Of a stretch of 64,000 nucleotides of DNA, positions 1-8,414 are shown one piece after another (position 1 is the stretch's first letter; each line of letters begins with the position of its first letter). Both the position numbers and the translations under genes were made by a program. The stretch comes from an uncultured Hungatella sp. (GTDB taxonomy: Bacteria; Bacillota; Clostridia; Lachnospirales; Lachnospiraceae), in NCBI GenBank assembly GCA_910585435.1, contig CAJUEJ010000002.1:1-64000 (forward strand), in the 5' to 3' direction. Below the pieces are notes generated by a model. That model ran no database searches and was not told where the DNA came from. It saw only the letters and a program-made list of their open reading frames with translations.

Positions 1-39
1 TCTGCATCTTTTAAGAACAGGAACTCTATCAACTGCCAC
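1..39 (-). CDS. rpsD: 30S ribosomal protein uS4 (S4), 5' end only
   Basis: Only the first 13 codons lie in the window. They start at a GTG preceded by AGGAGG with an 8-base spacer and read MAVDRVPVLKRCR, the N-terminus usual for S4 of Lachnospiraceae. S4 nucleates 16S rRNA folding. It follows rpsK directly, as in the alpha operon, and the gene continues beyond base 1. Confidence 0.85.
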   Translation of the reverse strand, partial: MAVDRVPVLKRCR

Positions 40-55
40 TTTTCGTACCTCCTAA

Positions 56-457
56 TTAAACTCTTCTACGTTTTGGCGGACGACATCCGTTATGTGGAAC
101 TGGTGTCACATCCTTAATACTAGTTACTTCAATACCGCATGCAGAAAGTGCACGGATTGCTGCCTCACGCCCTGAGCCAGGTCCTTTAACCATAACGTCT
201 ACAGATTTTAAACCATGTACGATTGCTGCCTTCGCAGCAGTCTCTGCTGCCATCTGTGCTGCATATGGAGTAGATTTCCTTGAACCTCTAAATCCCAGAC
301 CACCGGCACTCGCCCATGATAAAGCATTCCCCTGTGTATCCGTTAACGTCACAATCGTGTTATTAAAGGAGGACTGGATATGTGCCTGTCCGCGTTCAAC
401 GTTTTTCTTTACGCGCTTTTTTGTCACTTTTTTTGCAGTGGACACTTTTTTAGCCAT
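56..457 (-). CDS. rpsK: 30S ribosomal protein uS11 (S11)
   Basis: This 133-residue protein is a full-length S11, which forms part of the small-subunit platform near the E site. The N-terminal 20 residues are a lysine-rich tail (AKKVSTAKKVTKKRVKK). The globular part has the family signatures GSGREAAIR and the basic C-terminus PHNGCRPPKRRRV. The Shine-Dalgarno is weak (AGTAGG), unlike its neighbours, and the gene is separated from rpsM by a 176-base spacer that contains a repeated hairpin element. Confidence 0.97.
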   Translation of the reverse strand: MAKKVSTAKKVTKKRVKKNVERGQAHIQSSFNNTIVTLTDTQGNALSWASAGGLGFRGSRKSTPYAAQMAAETAAKAAIVHGLKSVDVMVKGPGSGREAAIRALSACGIEVTSIKDVTPVPHNGCRPPKRRRV

Positions 458-562
458 CTTAAACTAACCTACTTTCTTCCAAATTGCTCGAATCCTGTTT
501 CCTGTTATTAAAACATGCAACGTGATTCTAGTTTCTGTGTTATCAATAGTGAAAATGATGAA

Positions 563-632
563 GTTCTTTTCGCTGTCGCTCAAAGAACGACTTTCGCACT
601 AAACTCGTGAAAGACCTCGTTAAGTGCTCAAT
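563..632. repeat. 54-bp repeat family, copy in the rpsM-rpsK spacer
   Basis: Core bases 581-632 share AAGAACGACTTTCGCACTAA and AAGTGCTCAAT with the two copies at 12149-12256. A hairpin GTTCTTT/AAAGAAC (563-569 with 582-588) precedes the core. The unit itself can fold around CACTAA...TTAAGTG. It lies in the untranslated gap between rpsM and rpsK. Confidence 0.75.
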
Positions 633-633
633 A

Positions 634-1002
634 TCACTTCTTCTTGTTCGCTACAGTCTTACGTGGACCTTTGCGGGTTCTTGCGTTGGTCTTGGTTTTC
701 TGACCACGAACCGGCAGGCTCTTTCTGTGACGGATTCCGCGATAGCATCCGATCTCCTGGAGTCTCTTGATGTTCATAGCGATCTCTCTGCGAAGATCAC
801 CTTCCACAGTCTGAGACTCAGCGATCACTGCTGCAATCTTCTTCACTTCGTCATCGGTCAAATCCCTTACACGAGTATCAGGATTTACGCCGGCCTCTGC
901 AAGAATGCGGTTTGAACTTGATCTGCCGATACCGTAGATGTAAGTCAGACCGATCTCAACACGTTTTTCTCTTGGTAAATCAACACCTGAAATACGAGCC
1001 AT
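634..1002 (-). CDS. rpsM: 30S ribosomal protein uS13 (S13)
   Basis: This 122-residue protein matches S13 over its full length. Visible signatures are the N-terminal ARISGVDLPREKR, the helix-two-turn-helix region GIGRSSSNRIL, and the C-terminal basic tail RKGPRKTVANKKK, which reaches toward the P-site tRNAs in the ribosome. It lies between rpmJ and rpsK, the usual order. A strong GGAGG site precedes the ATG. Confidence 0.97.
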   Translation of the reverse strand: MARISGVDLPREKRVEIGLTYIYGIGRSSSNRILAEAGVNPDTRVRDLTDDEVKKIAAVIAESQTVEGDLRREIAMNIKRLQEIGCYRGIRHRKSLPVRGQKTKTNARTRKGPRKTVANKKK

Positions 1003-1034
1003 GTGTGTAGTACACCTCCTGTAAAATTTGTTCC

Positions 1035-1148
1035 TTAACCTTGTCTCTGTTTGTGCTTCGGGTTTTCACAGATTACTCTGATGCTGCCCTTACGCTTGAT
1101 GATTTTGCATTTTTCGCAAATCGGTTTTACTGATGATCTAACCTTCAC
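1035..1148 (-). CDS. rpmJ: 50S ribosomal protein bL36 (L36)
   Basis: This very short gene encodes 37 residues and starts at a GTG preceded by AAAGGAG. It reads MKVRSSVKPICEKCKIIKRK and ends in PKHKQRQG. The cysteines (CEKC and a later C) with a C-terminal His form the zinc ribbon of the zinc-binding form of L36. The position between infA and rpsM is the canonical one. Confidence 0.95.
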   Translation of the reverse strand: MKVRSSVKPICEKCKIIKRKGSIRVICENPKHKQRQG

Positions 1149-1297
1149 AGCAATTCTCCTTTCATTACAGACACACTCACCCGGGTGTATCCGCTTCTAT
1201 CACCTAAAGTATACACTTTTGGGCAAAGTTCACCTGGTACTTCAACAAAGTCGCTAAAGCATTATACCATCTTTTCCCTAGGAACGCAAGCATTTTC

Positions 1298-1516
1298 TTA
1301 CTTATCTCTCCAAATAATCCGTCCCTTGGACAAATCATAGGGCGAAAGCTCAATGGTTACCTTATCACCAGGCAAAATTTTAATATAATTCATACGCAGC
1401 TTACCGCTGATATGTGCCAGAACCTGATGTCCATTCTCCAGCTCTACCTGGAACATGGCATTGGGCAGCTTTTCAACTACAATACCTTCGATTTCAATTA
1501 CATCTGCCTTTGACAT
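1298..1516 (-). CDS. infA: Translation initiation factor IF-1
   Basis: The 72 residues form a single S1-like OB-fold (MSKADVIEIEGIVVEKLPNA at the start, KGRIIWRDK at the end). IF-1 binds the 30S A site during initiation. The length is standard. An AAGGAGG site lies upstream of the ATG, 17 bases after the KOW-protein stop codon, so the gene is probably co-transcribed with adk-map-KOW. Confidence 0.97.
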   Translation of the reverse strand: MSKADVIEIEGIVVEKLPNAMFQVELENGHQVLAHISGKLRMNYIKILPGDKVTIELSPYDLSKGRIIWRDK

Positions 1517-1533
1517 ATGGTCTTATTACCTCC

Positions 1534-1797
1534 TTAGACTTGACTTTCTCTCTTGTAACATCGAATCAATCTTCTGATTTCCTCGTCTGTCAGTTTCTCT
1601 TTATGATCCAGGCCTTTGCAGATGACCTGTATATGTTTTTTATTTTTACGTTTTGGCTCTCCCGCCGGCCGGCCTTTTCCATCCGCCAGAAAAACATATT
1701 CTCTGTTTTCCTGGATTATGACAAATATTTCCCCTTTGTCACGTCCGGCCAAAGATTTTGCCAGAGCGCCGGTTCTGTCTGCTCCCAACCCCTTCAT
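1534..1797 (-). CDS. KOW-domain RNA-binding protein (L14e-like)
   Basis: This 87-residue basic protein resembles the small KOW/L14e-like proteins encoded between map and infA in many Clostridia. The N-terminal half carries the SH3-like strand pattern (GALAKSLAGRDKGEIFVII, then REYVFLADG). The C-terminal half is a basic helix (EEIRRLIRCYKRE). Its ATG overlaps the map stop codon in ATGA, which implies translational coupling. A role in ribosome function is inferred from location only. Confidence 0.8.
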   Translation of the reverse strand: MKGLGADRTGALAKSLAGRDKGEIFVIIQENREYVFLADGKGRPAGEPKRKNKKHIQVICKGLDHKEKLTDEEIRRLIRCYKRESQV

Positions 1798-2564
1798 ACC
1801 ACACCTGCACAGCCTGGCAGAGACAGTATCTCAGGGCCTTCCTCGCATATTAAAACCGTATTCTCATAATGTGCTGATAAGGAACCATCTTCTGTTACAA
1901 CAGTCCAGTCGTCGTCCAGCCAGCAGACATCCAGACGTCCTTCATTGATCATCGGTTCTATCGCCAGGGTCATTCCTGTACGCAGCTTCATGCCTTTTCT
2001 TCTCCGGGCAAAATTAGGCACCTCCGGGTCTTCATGAAGATGCTCCCCGATTCCATGGCCAACCAAATCCCTGACCACACCGTATCCGAATTTTTCCGCA
2101 TATGCCTGAATCGCAGCAGAGATATCGTTGAGATGATTGCCAGGTTTTGCATATTTTATACCTTCAAAGAAGCATTGTTTTGTCACTTGTATCAGCTTTT
2201 CTGCCTGGGGGCTGATCCGGCCGATTCCATGGGTTCTGGCCGCATCCGAATGATATCCTTTATAGATAACGCCTGCATCCAGGCTGACAATGTCGCCTTC
2301 CTTCAGAATTCTCTTTTTACTTGGGATTCCATGAACCACCTCATCGTTCACCGATACACAGATGGATGCAGGATATCCGTTATAATTTTTAAAGGAAGGA
2401 ATACATCCGTAGCTTCGGATGATCTCATCGCCCAGCCGGTTTATCTCCCAGGTGGACATTCCCTCCTTCAGTTCCTTTCCAAGCTCCTCATGGGTCCGGG
2501 CCAGAATTTTCCCGGCCTCCCTCATCAGTTCAATTTCCCGTTCTGATTTGATCGTGACCGCCAT
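1794..2564 (-). CDS. map: Type I methionine aminopeptidase
   Basis: This enzyme removes the initiator methionine from nascent proteins. The 256 residues carry all five dinuclear-metal ligands of the family: Asp96 (SLDAG), Asp107 (HSDAAR), His170 (VGHGIGEH), Glu203 (AIEP) and Glu234 (HYENT). No N-terminal zinc-finger extension is present. It starts 2 bases after the adk stop codon and overlaps the following KOW gene by four bases. The adk-map-infA order is standard for Bacillota. Confidence 0.96.
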   Translation of the reverse strand: MAVTIKSEREIELMREAGKILARTHEELGKELKEGMSTWEINRLGDEIIRSYGCIPSFKNYNGYPASICVSVNDEVVHGIPSKKRILKEGDIVSLDAGVIYKGYHSDAARTHGIGRISPQAEKLIQVTKQCFFEGIKYAKPGNHLNDISAAIQAYAEKFGYGVVRDLVGHGIGEHLHEDPEVPNFARRRKGMKLRTGMTLAIEPMINEGRLDVCWLDDDWTVVTEDGSLSAHYENTVLICEEGPEILSLPGCAGVV

Positions 2565-2566
2565 GA

Positions 2567-3214
2567 TTACTCTGCTCCCAAAACCTTGATAATACTCTGG
2601 AAAACATCTTCCATATTCTGCGTTCCGTCTACCTCTTTCAGCACACCTGCCTTCTTATAGTAATCAATCAGAGGCTGTGTCTGCTGATGATATACATCCA
2701 GACGCTTCTTAACCGTCTCCGGCTTGTCATCGTCTCTTAAAACCAGGCTCTGCCCGCAGGTATTGCAGACATTTTCCGTTTTCGGCGGATTAAATGCCAC
2801 ATGATATGTAGCTCCGCAGTTTAAGCAGGCACGGCGGCCGGACATACGGCTGACAATGTTGTCATCGGGAACGTCTACATTTATGGCATAATCAATCCCT
2901 GTTCCCATCTCAGCCAGCGCCTTTGTCAGGCTTTCTGCCTGGGGGATCGTTCTTGGGAAGCCATCCAGTACGTAACCGCCGGCGCAGTCCGCCTCATGAA
3001 TGCGATCCAGCAGCATACCTATGGTGATTTCATCCGGAACCAGCATTCCCTGATCCATGAAACTCTTTGCTTTCATCCCCAGCTCTGTCTGGCCTTTTAT
3101 ATTGGCACGAAAAATATCTCCGGTGGAGATATGGGGAATCTGATATTTCTCTGCAATCTTTTTAGCCTGTGTGCCTTTTCCTGCACCAGGAGCGCCTAAC
3201 ATAATAAGCTTCAT
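2567..3214 (-). CDS. adk: Adenylate kinase, zinc-LID type
   Basis: Adenylate kinase interconverts ATP + AMP and 2 ADP. The sequence starts MKLIMLGAPGAGKGTQ with the P-loop, and the LID carries four cysteines (CLNCG and CNTCG) typical of the zinc-stabilised long form. The chosen start gives 215 residues and has AGAAGGGAG upstream. An in-frame codon 24 bases earlier lacks a ribosome binding site. A strong terminator-like hairpin separates it from secY. Confidence 0.96.
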   Translation of the reverse strand: MKLIMLGAPGAGKGTQAKKIAEKYQIPHISTGDIFRANIKGQTELGMKAKSFMDQGMLVPDEITIGMLLDRIHEADCAGGYVLDGFPRTIPQAESLTKALAEMGTGIDYAINVDVPDDNIVSRMSGRRACLNCGATYHVAFNPPKTENVCNTCGQSLVLRDDDKPETVKKRLDVYHQQTQPLIDYYKKAGVLKEVDGTQNMEDVFQSIIKVLGAE

Positions 3215-3287
3215 GCCATTCTCCCTTCTATCAAACACCTTGTAACAATTCAGAGGTTTGAACTGTCACGACAAATTCTGTGTAAGG

Positions 3288-3319
3288 CAAAAGAAAGGGC
3301 TTAAATGCCCTTTCTTTTG
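3288..3319 (-). terminator. Hairpin between secY and adk
   Basis: An 11-base perfect inverted repeat (AAAGAAAGGGC / GCCCTTTCTTT) with a 6-base loop lies 10 bases after the secY stop. On the minus strand the 3' arm ends in TCTTTTG, a weak U-tract. It may be an attenuator or partial terminator, so adk-map-infA may have an additional promoter. I see only weak promoter-like matches in the 75 bases before adk. Confidence 0.65.
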
Positions 3320-3327
3320 TCAGTGCA

Positions 3328-4644
3328 TTAATCGTTCAAGAATCCTTTATAATTACGCACAAGCATCTGTGATTCAATGGCTTTGATTGTCTCCAGAATA
3401 ACGCCTACGATAATAATCAGCGAGGTTCCTGCAAAAGACAGGTTGCCGATATTAAACAGGCCGGAAACAATAATCGGAACTATACTGACAACAATCAGTC
3501 CGCAGGCCCCGATAAAAACAATATAGTTCAGAATATTGTTCAGATAATCGGAGGTTGGCTTTCCGGGACGGATACCCGGGATAAAGCCTCCCTGCTTTTT
3601 AATGTTGTTGGCAACTTCCAATGGGTTGAAGGTGATAGAAGTATAAAAATATGCAAATACCACAATCAGCACAAGGTAAATCACAAGTCCGATGGAGTAA
3701 ACCGGCTGATCCGGCCTGAACCAGGAAGCAGAACTTAACATTCTTAAAATCTTACCGCCAAAGGTAGAATAATCAACCTGGAAAAACTGGGAGATCATAA
3801 CCGGTGTGGACATGATGGAAGAAGCAAAAATCACCGGAATAACGCCAGCCGTGTTGATCTTCAACGGAATGACGGAGGATTGTCCTCCTACCATCCGTCT
3901 TCCCTGCATCTTCTGGGAATACTGCACCGGGATCCGTCTTTCACCGTCCTGCAGAACGATAACAAAGACTACCATGGCTCCGATAACAGCCAGAATAATG
4001 ATTGCAGTTACAATCTTTACCGGAATATTCCCTTTGCTTAAGAATCTGGTGTAAAGGGTATTGATATCATTGGGAAGGCTGGAAATAATGTTAAACAACA
4101 GCACAATGGAGATACCGTTTCCCACGCCGTTCTCCGTAATTCTCTCACCAATCCACATAAGCAGGGCGCTGCCTGCAGTCATCGTGGCAACCGCTACAAT
4201 GATACTGAGTGCATTGAACTCATGAAGGAGTCCCTGTCCGCCGAATCCCACTGCCATGGCTATTGATTCGATCAATGCCAGCGCTACGGTGAGATAACGG
4301 GTGTACTCAGCAACTTTTTTTCTTCCGTCTTCGCCTTCCCGCTGCATCTCCTCCAATTTAGGAATTGCAATGGTCATCAGCTGCATAATAATGGAAGAAG
4401 TAATATATGGGGTAATGCTCAGAGCAAAGACGGACATGCTGGTAAAGGAACCGCCAGTCATGGTATTGAAGAAATTAAATGCGTCTCCGCTCTGTTTTGC
4501 AAAAAAGTCTGCAAAATAACTTGTGTTAACTCCAGGAATCGGCAGTTGGGACCCGAAGCGAATTACCACCAGCATCATAAAGGTGTACAGCAGCTTTTTT
4601 CGGATGTCCTTAATACGTAACGCGTCTCGGAGTGTTTTCAGCAT
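3328..4644 (-). CDS. secY: Preprotein translocase subunit SecY
   Basis: SecY is the pore of the Sec translocon in the cytoplasmic membrane. The 438-residue protein has the expected ten hydrophobic segments, a cytoplasmic N-terminus (MLKTLRDALRIKDIRKKLLY) and the conserved segment FIPGIRPGKPTSDYL in the large cytoplasmic loop. The ATG is two bases from the rplO stop codon, with GAGGTG upstream, which suggests coupling. It is the last gene before the internal hairpin of the spc operon. Confidence 0.97.
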   Translation of the reverse strand: MLKTLRDALRIKDIRKKLLYTFMMLVVIRFGSQLPIPGVNTSYFADFFAKQSGDAFNFFNTMTGGSFTSMSVFALSITPYITSSIIMQLMTIAIPKLEEMQREGEDGRKKVAEYTRYLTVALALIESIAMAVGFGGQGLLHEFNALSIIVAVATMTAGSALLMWIGERITENGVGNGISIVLLFNIISSLPNDINTLYTRFLSKGNIPVKIVTAIIILAVIGAMVVFVIVLQDGERRIPVQYSQKMQGRRMVGGQSSVIPLKINTAGVIPVIFASSIMSTPVMISQFFQVDYSTFGGKILRMLSSASWFRPDQPVYSIGLVIYLVLIVVFAYFYTSITFNPLEVANNIKKQGGFIPGIRPGKPTSDYLNNILNYIVFIGACGLIVVSIVPIIVSGLFNIGNLSFAGTSLIIIVGVILETIKAIESQMLVRNYKGFLND

Positions 4645-4645
4645 A

Positions 4646-5086
4646 CTAGATCACCTCACAGGTTCCGCCGGCTGCTTCAATCTTGGCTTTTGCGCCCTCG
4701 CTGAATGCATCAACTTTAACCGTAAGTTTCTTGGTCAAATCACCGTCACCAAGAATCTTAACACCGTCTCTCGGGTTCTTAACAATACCAATTTCCATCA
4801 AAGATTCTACAGTTACCACTGCATCATTGTCGAATCTCTCCAATGCACTTACGTTAATGCTAACGATCTCTTTGGTGTTGCGGTTGGTAAAGCCCCTCTT
4901 CGGAAGACGTCTGTATAATGGCATCTGGCCGCCTTCGAATCCTGGTCTTGGAGCGCCGGAACGTGCTTTCTGGCCCTTATGACCTTTACCAGCAGTTTTT
5001 CCGTTACCTGAGCCATGACCGCGACCTCTTCTGAAGCTGTCGCTATGTTTGGAACCCTGGGCTGGCTTTAAATTTGATAAATCCAT
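4646..5086 (-). CDS. rplO: 50S ribosomal protein uL15 (L15)
   Basis: This 146-residue protein has the glycine/arginine-rich N-terminal extension of L15 (RRGRGHGSGNGKTAGKGHKG), which runs through 23S rRNA, followed by the globular domain with a C-terminal LEKIEAAGG-like segment (KAKIEAAGGTCEVI). It lies between rpmD and secY as expected in the spc operon, with a good Shine-Dalgarno (AAGGAGG). Confidence 0.97.
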   Translation of the reverse strand: MDLSNLKPAQGSKHSDSFRRGRGHGSGNGKTAGKGHKGQKARSGAPRPGFEGGQMPLYRRLPKRGFTNRNTKEIVSINVSALERFDNDAVVTVESLMEIGIVKNPRDGVKILGDGDLTKKLTVKVDAFSEGAKAKIEAAGGTCEVI

Positions 5087-5109
5087 ATCTGCACCTCCTT
5101 GTCTCGATA

Positions 5110-5292
5110 TTAAACTTCTTCTACTTTTACTAAATGTCTTACATGCCAGATCATACCTCTGATTGCTTCATTGTCAGGCATTTCAACGGTTTTGTTTAAT
5201 TTTCTTAAGCCTAAAGCCTCCACGGTGGCTCTCTGTTTGGGGATTGCACCGATTGGGGATTTGACTAAAGTAATTTTTAATTTTTCAGCCAT
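5110..5292 (-). CDS. rpmD: 50S ribosomal protein uL30 (L30)
   Basis: The 60 residues are a complete bacterial L30 with the signature KSPIGAIPKQRATVEALGL and the segment MIWHVRHLVKVEE. The gene lies 13 bases after rpsE and 23 bases before rplO. Some bacteria lack this gene. Here it is intact. Confidence 0.96.
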   Translation of the reverse strand: MAEKLKITLVKSPIGAIPKQRATVEALGLRKLNKTVEMPDNEAIRGMIWHVRHLVKVEEV

Positions 5293-5305
5293 TTTTTCGT
5301 CCTCC

Positions 5306-5815
5306 TTAGCCTACAACTTCTTCTACGGATTTACCGCGAAGTCTTGCAACTTCCTCCGGAGTCTTCATCTGGCACAATCCGTTTAAGGTAGCCAGAACAA
5401 CGTTGGTTTTGTTGTTGGAACCTAAGGATTTGGTACGGATGTTCTTGATACCTGCCAGCTCAACTACGGCACGGGCCGGACCGCCGGCGATGATACCGGT
5501 ACCTTCCGGAGCCTTCTTCAGCAGTACGGTTGCGCTGCCGAACTTGCCAAGGAAATCATGAGGGATACTCTTGTTCTCATCTACCGGAATCTCTACCAGA
5601 TTCTTCATAGCAGCTTCTTTTCCTTTGCGGATTGCCTCCGGAACCTCACCTGCTTTACCAAGGCCTGCACCTACGTGTCCATTTCCATCACCTACTACTA
5701 CTAAAGCAGAGAATCTCATGGTACGTCCACCTTTTACAGTCTTAGACACACGCTTGATAGCAACTACTCTGTCATTTAATTCCAACTGACTTGCGTCAAT
5801 GATTGTACGCTTCAT
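5306..5815 (-). CDS. rpsE: 30S ribosomal protein uS5 (S5)
   Basis: S5 contributes to translational fidelity at the decoding region. The 169-residue protein has the N-terminal dsRNA-binding-like domain (ALVVVGDGNGHVGAGLGKA) and the C-terminal domain with PAPEGTGIIAGG-type motif (APEGTGIIAGGPARAVVEL). The start MKRTIIDASQ follows a GGAGA site. Gene spacing to rplR and rpmD is under 20 bases. Confidence 0.97.
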   Translation of the reverse strand: MKRTIIDASQLELNDRVVAIKRVSKTVKGGRTMRFSALVVVGDGNGHVGAGLGKAGEVPEAIRKGKEAAMKNLVEIPVDENKSIPHDFLGKFGSATVLLKKAPEGTGIIAGGPARAVVELAGIKNIRTKSLGSNNKTNVVLATLNGLCQMKTPEEVARLRGKSVEEVVG

Positions 5816-5833
5816 GCTGTATTCTCCTCTCTA

Positions 5834-6202
5834 CTAGAATTTCAGACCAGCCTCGCGGGCTGCATCTGCCAGTGCCTGAATCTTACCTTGATATATGAAT
5901 CCGCCTCTATCAAAGACAACAGTTTCAATTCCCTTCTCCAGGGCTCTCTTTGCGATCAATGTACCAACATATGCCGCCGCATCAACGTCGTTGGTATGTT
6001 CCAGTTCAGCCCTTGCAGTTTTCTCTACTGTTGAAGCTGCAGCTAAAGTATTGCCAACTGTATCGTCAATAATTTGAGCATACATATGATTATTGCTTCT
6101 AAACACAGCCAGACGCGGTCTCTCGGCCGTACCGGAAAGATGATTGCGTAATCTGCGGTGCTTTTTTTGGCGAACTTCGCTTCTTGACTTCTTACTAACC
6201 AT
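5834..6202 (-). CDS. rplR: 50S ribosomal protein uL18 (L18)
   Basis: L18 binds 5S rRNA in the central protuberance. The 122 residues include the basic N-terminus (MVSKKSRSEVRQKKHRRLRN) and the family core RPRLAVFRSNNHMYAQIIDD, ending in the conserved ALADAAREAGLKF. It is in the normal place between rplF and rpsE. Confidence 0.97.
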   Translation of the reverse strand: MVSKKSRSEVRQKKHRRLRNHLSGTAERPRLAVFRSNNHMYAQIIDDTVGNTLAAASTVEKTARAELEHTNDVDAAAYVGTLIAKRALEKGIETVVFDRGGFIYQGKIQALADAAREAGLKF

Positions 6203-6219
6203 TTTTACACTCTCCTTAA

Positions 6220-6762
6220 TTATTTCTTACCAGTCTTACCAACTTTACGTCTGATCACTTCATCAGCATATTTGATGCCCTTGCCCTTGTACGGCTCAGG
6301 TCTTCTCTTGTCTCTGATTTCAGCAGCGTATTGGCCAACTTTTTCTTTGTCGATACCTTTTACGGTAATCTTATTCTGCCCCTCAAGTACAGACTCGATA
6401 CCTTCCGGGTCAGTCATCTCTACCGGATGGGAATATCCCAGGTTCAGAACCAGCTTTTTGCCCTGCTTTGCAGCTCTGTAACCAACACCGTTTATTTCCA
6501 GAACCTTCTCGTAGCCATTGGTTACGCCTACGATCATGTTGTTAACTAACGTTCTTGTCAGGCCATGTAAAGATTTCATCTTCTTTAAATCATTTGGTCT
6601 GGTTACTACAATATGTCCATCCTCTTCCTTGATGGTCATCTCCTCAGGCAAAACTCTTTCCAGAGTTCCCTTCGGTCCTTTTACAGTCACTTTATTATTT
6701 TCTGCGATTGTGACAGTTACGCCTGCCGGAATCGCGATAGGCATTCTTCCTATACGTGACAT
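6220..6762 (-). CDS. rplF: 50S ribosomal protein uL6 (L6)
   Basis: The 180-residue protein shows the two related domains of L6. The N-terminus is MSRIGRMPIAIPAGV, and the C-terminal domain has the signature PEPYKGKGIKYADEVIRRK, which contacts the sarcin-ricin loop region. A GGAGG site precedes the ATG. The gene follows rpsH after a 66-base spacer. Confidence 0.97.
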   Translation of the reverse strand: MSRIGRMPIAIPAGVTVTIAENNKVTVKGPKGTLERVLPEEMTIKEEDGHIVVTRPNDLKKMKSLHGLTRTLVNNMIVGVTNGYEKVLEINGVGYRAAKQGKKLVLNLGYSHPVEMTDPEGIESVLEGQNKITVKGIDKEKVGQYAAEIRDKRRPEPYKGKGIKYADEVIRRKVGKTGKK

Positions 6763-6828
6763 GCCGTTTACCTCCTTAAATTTTCGGAAAAGACTTTGGC
6801 ATCTTTTCTGTTTTCAGATTTTGAGATA

Positions 6829-7230
6829 TTACCAGATAAAAGCTAATACTTCTCCGCCTACACCTAACTGGCGTGCTTCCTTGTCGGTGATAACGCCCTG
6901 GTTTGTAGAAATAATAGCGGTTCCTAAGCCGCCTAGTACTTTCGGCAGTTCTTCTTTGTTTGCATACACACGCAGACCTGGCTTGGAAATTCTCTTAAGG
7001 CCGGTGATGATTCTCTCGTTCTTATCTGCGCCGTATTTTAAGGTAATGCGGATGGTCTTAAATGCGCCGTCCTCAACTAAATCATACTTTTTAATATATC
7101 CTTCTTTTACCAGAATATCAGCAATCGCTAATTTCATTTTAGATGAAGGTACATCTACAGTATCATGTTTCGCAGTATTTGCATTACGGATTCTTGTAAG
7201 CATATCTGCAATCGGATCGCTCATTGTCAT
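6829..7230 (-). CDS. rpsH: 30S ribosomal protein uS8 (S8)
   Basis: S8 is a primary 16S rRNA binder and in E. coli represses the spc operon. The 133 residues start MTMSDPIADMLTRIRNA and carry the C-terminal rRNA-binding motif ISTNQGVITDKEARQLGVGG. A 111-base spacer separates it from rpsN. That spacer holds a fragment (GGAAGTTCTTCGACC, near 7305) related to the repeat family found elsewhere in this cluster. Confidence 0.97.
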   Translation of the reverse strand: MTMSDPIADMLTRIRNANTAKHDTVDVPSSKMKLAIADILVKEGYIKKYDLVEDGAFKTIRITLKYGADKNERIITGLKRISKPGLRVYANKEELPKVLGGLGTAIISTNQGVITDKEARQLGVGGEVLAFIW

Positions 7231-7341
7231 GATTAATTCTCCTCCTATAATTTTGCTGATACCAACTTGGTTCCCTCAGGGTCACATCCCGCTGCGTTTC
7301 ACAGGGAAGTTCTTCGACCGGGATTCATTAAGAAATGTATA

Positions 7342-7527
7342 TTACCAGCTGGCTTTCTTAACTCCCGGAATCTGACCTTTGTATGCTAATTCACGGAAGC
7401 AGATACGGCAGATGCCGTATTTTCTTAAATATGCATGTGGGCGACCACAGATTCTGCAGCGGTTATATTCTCTGGTAGAGAATTTTGCCGGACGCTGCTG
7501 CTTAATCTTCATCGAAGTTTTAGCCAT
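7342..7527 (-). CDS. rpsZ: 30S ribosomal protein uS14, zinc-binding short form
   Basis: The 61-residue protein is the C+ (zinc-containing, type Z) version of S14. It has two CxxC pairs (CRICG and CRICF) that form the zinc ribbon, and the usual MAKTSMKIKQQR start. It lies between rplE and rpsH. The symbol rpsN is also used for this gene. Confidence 0.95.
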   Translation of the reverse strand: MAKTSMKIKQQRPAKFSTREYNRCRICGRPHAYLRKYGICRICFRELAYKGQIPGVKKASW

Positions 7528-7539
7528 GGGATCTCCTCC

Positions 7540-8079
7540 TTATTTCTGAAATGGCATATTGAATAATGTCAAAAGTTCACGAGCTTCTTCATCTGTCTTG
7601 GCAGTTGTGACAAAGATAATATCCATACCTCTGATTTTGTCAACCTTGTCATATTCGATCTCCGGGAAGATCAACTGCTCTTTGATACCAAGTGCATAGT
7701 TTCCTCTGCCGTCAAATGCGTTGGGATTCACACCGCGGAAGTCACGTACACGAGGAAGCGCCAGGTTAATCAGACGATCAGCGAATTCATACATCTTCTC
7801 GCCACGTAAGGTAACTTTACATCCAATAGGCATACCTTCTCTGATCTTAAAGTTTGCAACAGACTTTTTAGCCTTGGTTGTTATCGCTTTCTGGCCGGTG
7901 ATCCGTTCCAGGTCACTTACTGCGGAGTCCAGCACTTTTGCATTATCTTTTGCTTCGCCGACACCCATGTTGATCACAATCTTATCTAACTTCGGAACCT
8001 GCATAACGTTCTTATAGCCGAATTTCTTGATCATGGCATCTACGATCTCATTCTTATAAATCTCTTTTAATCTAGCCAC
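7540..8079 (-). CDS. rplE: 50S ribosomal protein uL5 (L5)
   Basis: L5 binds 5S rRNA and contacts P-site tRNA. The 179-residue protein has the family signatures KIVINMGVGEA (residues about 30-40) and LPRVRDFRGVNPNAFDGRGN, and ends in TLFNMPFQK. A GGAGG site lies upstream. The gap to rpsN is 12 bases. Confidence 0.97.
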   Translation of the reverse strand: MARLKEIYKNEIVDAMIKKFGYKNVMQVPKLDKIVINMGVGEAKDNAKVLDSAVSDLERITGQKAITTKAKKSVANFKIREGMPIGCKVTLRGEKMYEFADRLINLALPRVRDFRGVNPNAFDGRGNYALGIKEQLIFPEIEYDKVDKIRGMDIIFVTTAKTDEEARELLTLFNMPFQK

Positions 8080-8101
8080 TGTTTTTTCCTCCTCTCCTGA
8101 A

Positions 8102-8401
8102 TTATTCGATCACTTTGCCAGTTGCCTTTGCAATACGGACTTTCTTGCCGTCTCTTATCTCAAAACCAACTCTGGTTGCTTTTCCGTCAACAAATAACAT
8201 AACATTGGAAATGTCCATCGGAGCTTCCTGATTGACAATCCCGCCGTTTGGGTTGGCTGCACTTGGCTTTGTGTGCTTAGTCACCATGTTGCATCCTTCA
8301 ACCAAAACCCTGCCGTCTTTTACCTGAAGAACTTTGCCGGTCTTATCTTTATCTTTTCCTGCGATAATTTTTACCATATCGTTTTTCTTAATTTTATGCA
8401 C
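8102..8401 (-). CDS. rplX: 50S ribosomal protein uL24 (L24)
   Basis: L24 starts 50S assembly by binding the 5' end of 23S rRNA. I place the start at a GTG (MHKIKKNDMVKII), 8 bases after GGGAGG, giving 99 residues. A longer upstream reading frame overlaps rplN and has no ribosome binding site. The KOW motif is KIIAGKDKDKTGKVLQV. The gene lies 13 bases after rplN. Confidence 0.94.
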   Translation of the reverse strand: MHKIKKNDMVKIIAGKDKDKTGKVLQVKDGRVLVEGCNMVTKHTKPSAANPNGGIVNQEAPMDISNVMLFVDGKATRVGFEIRDGKKVRIAKATGKVIE

Positions 8402-8414
8402 AGCCTGCACCTCC

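Noticed and set aside
6518..7375. Plus-strand open frame opposite rplF and rpsH
   Set aside because: It spans two real genes and their spacer on the other strand and has no protein-like features.
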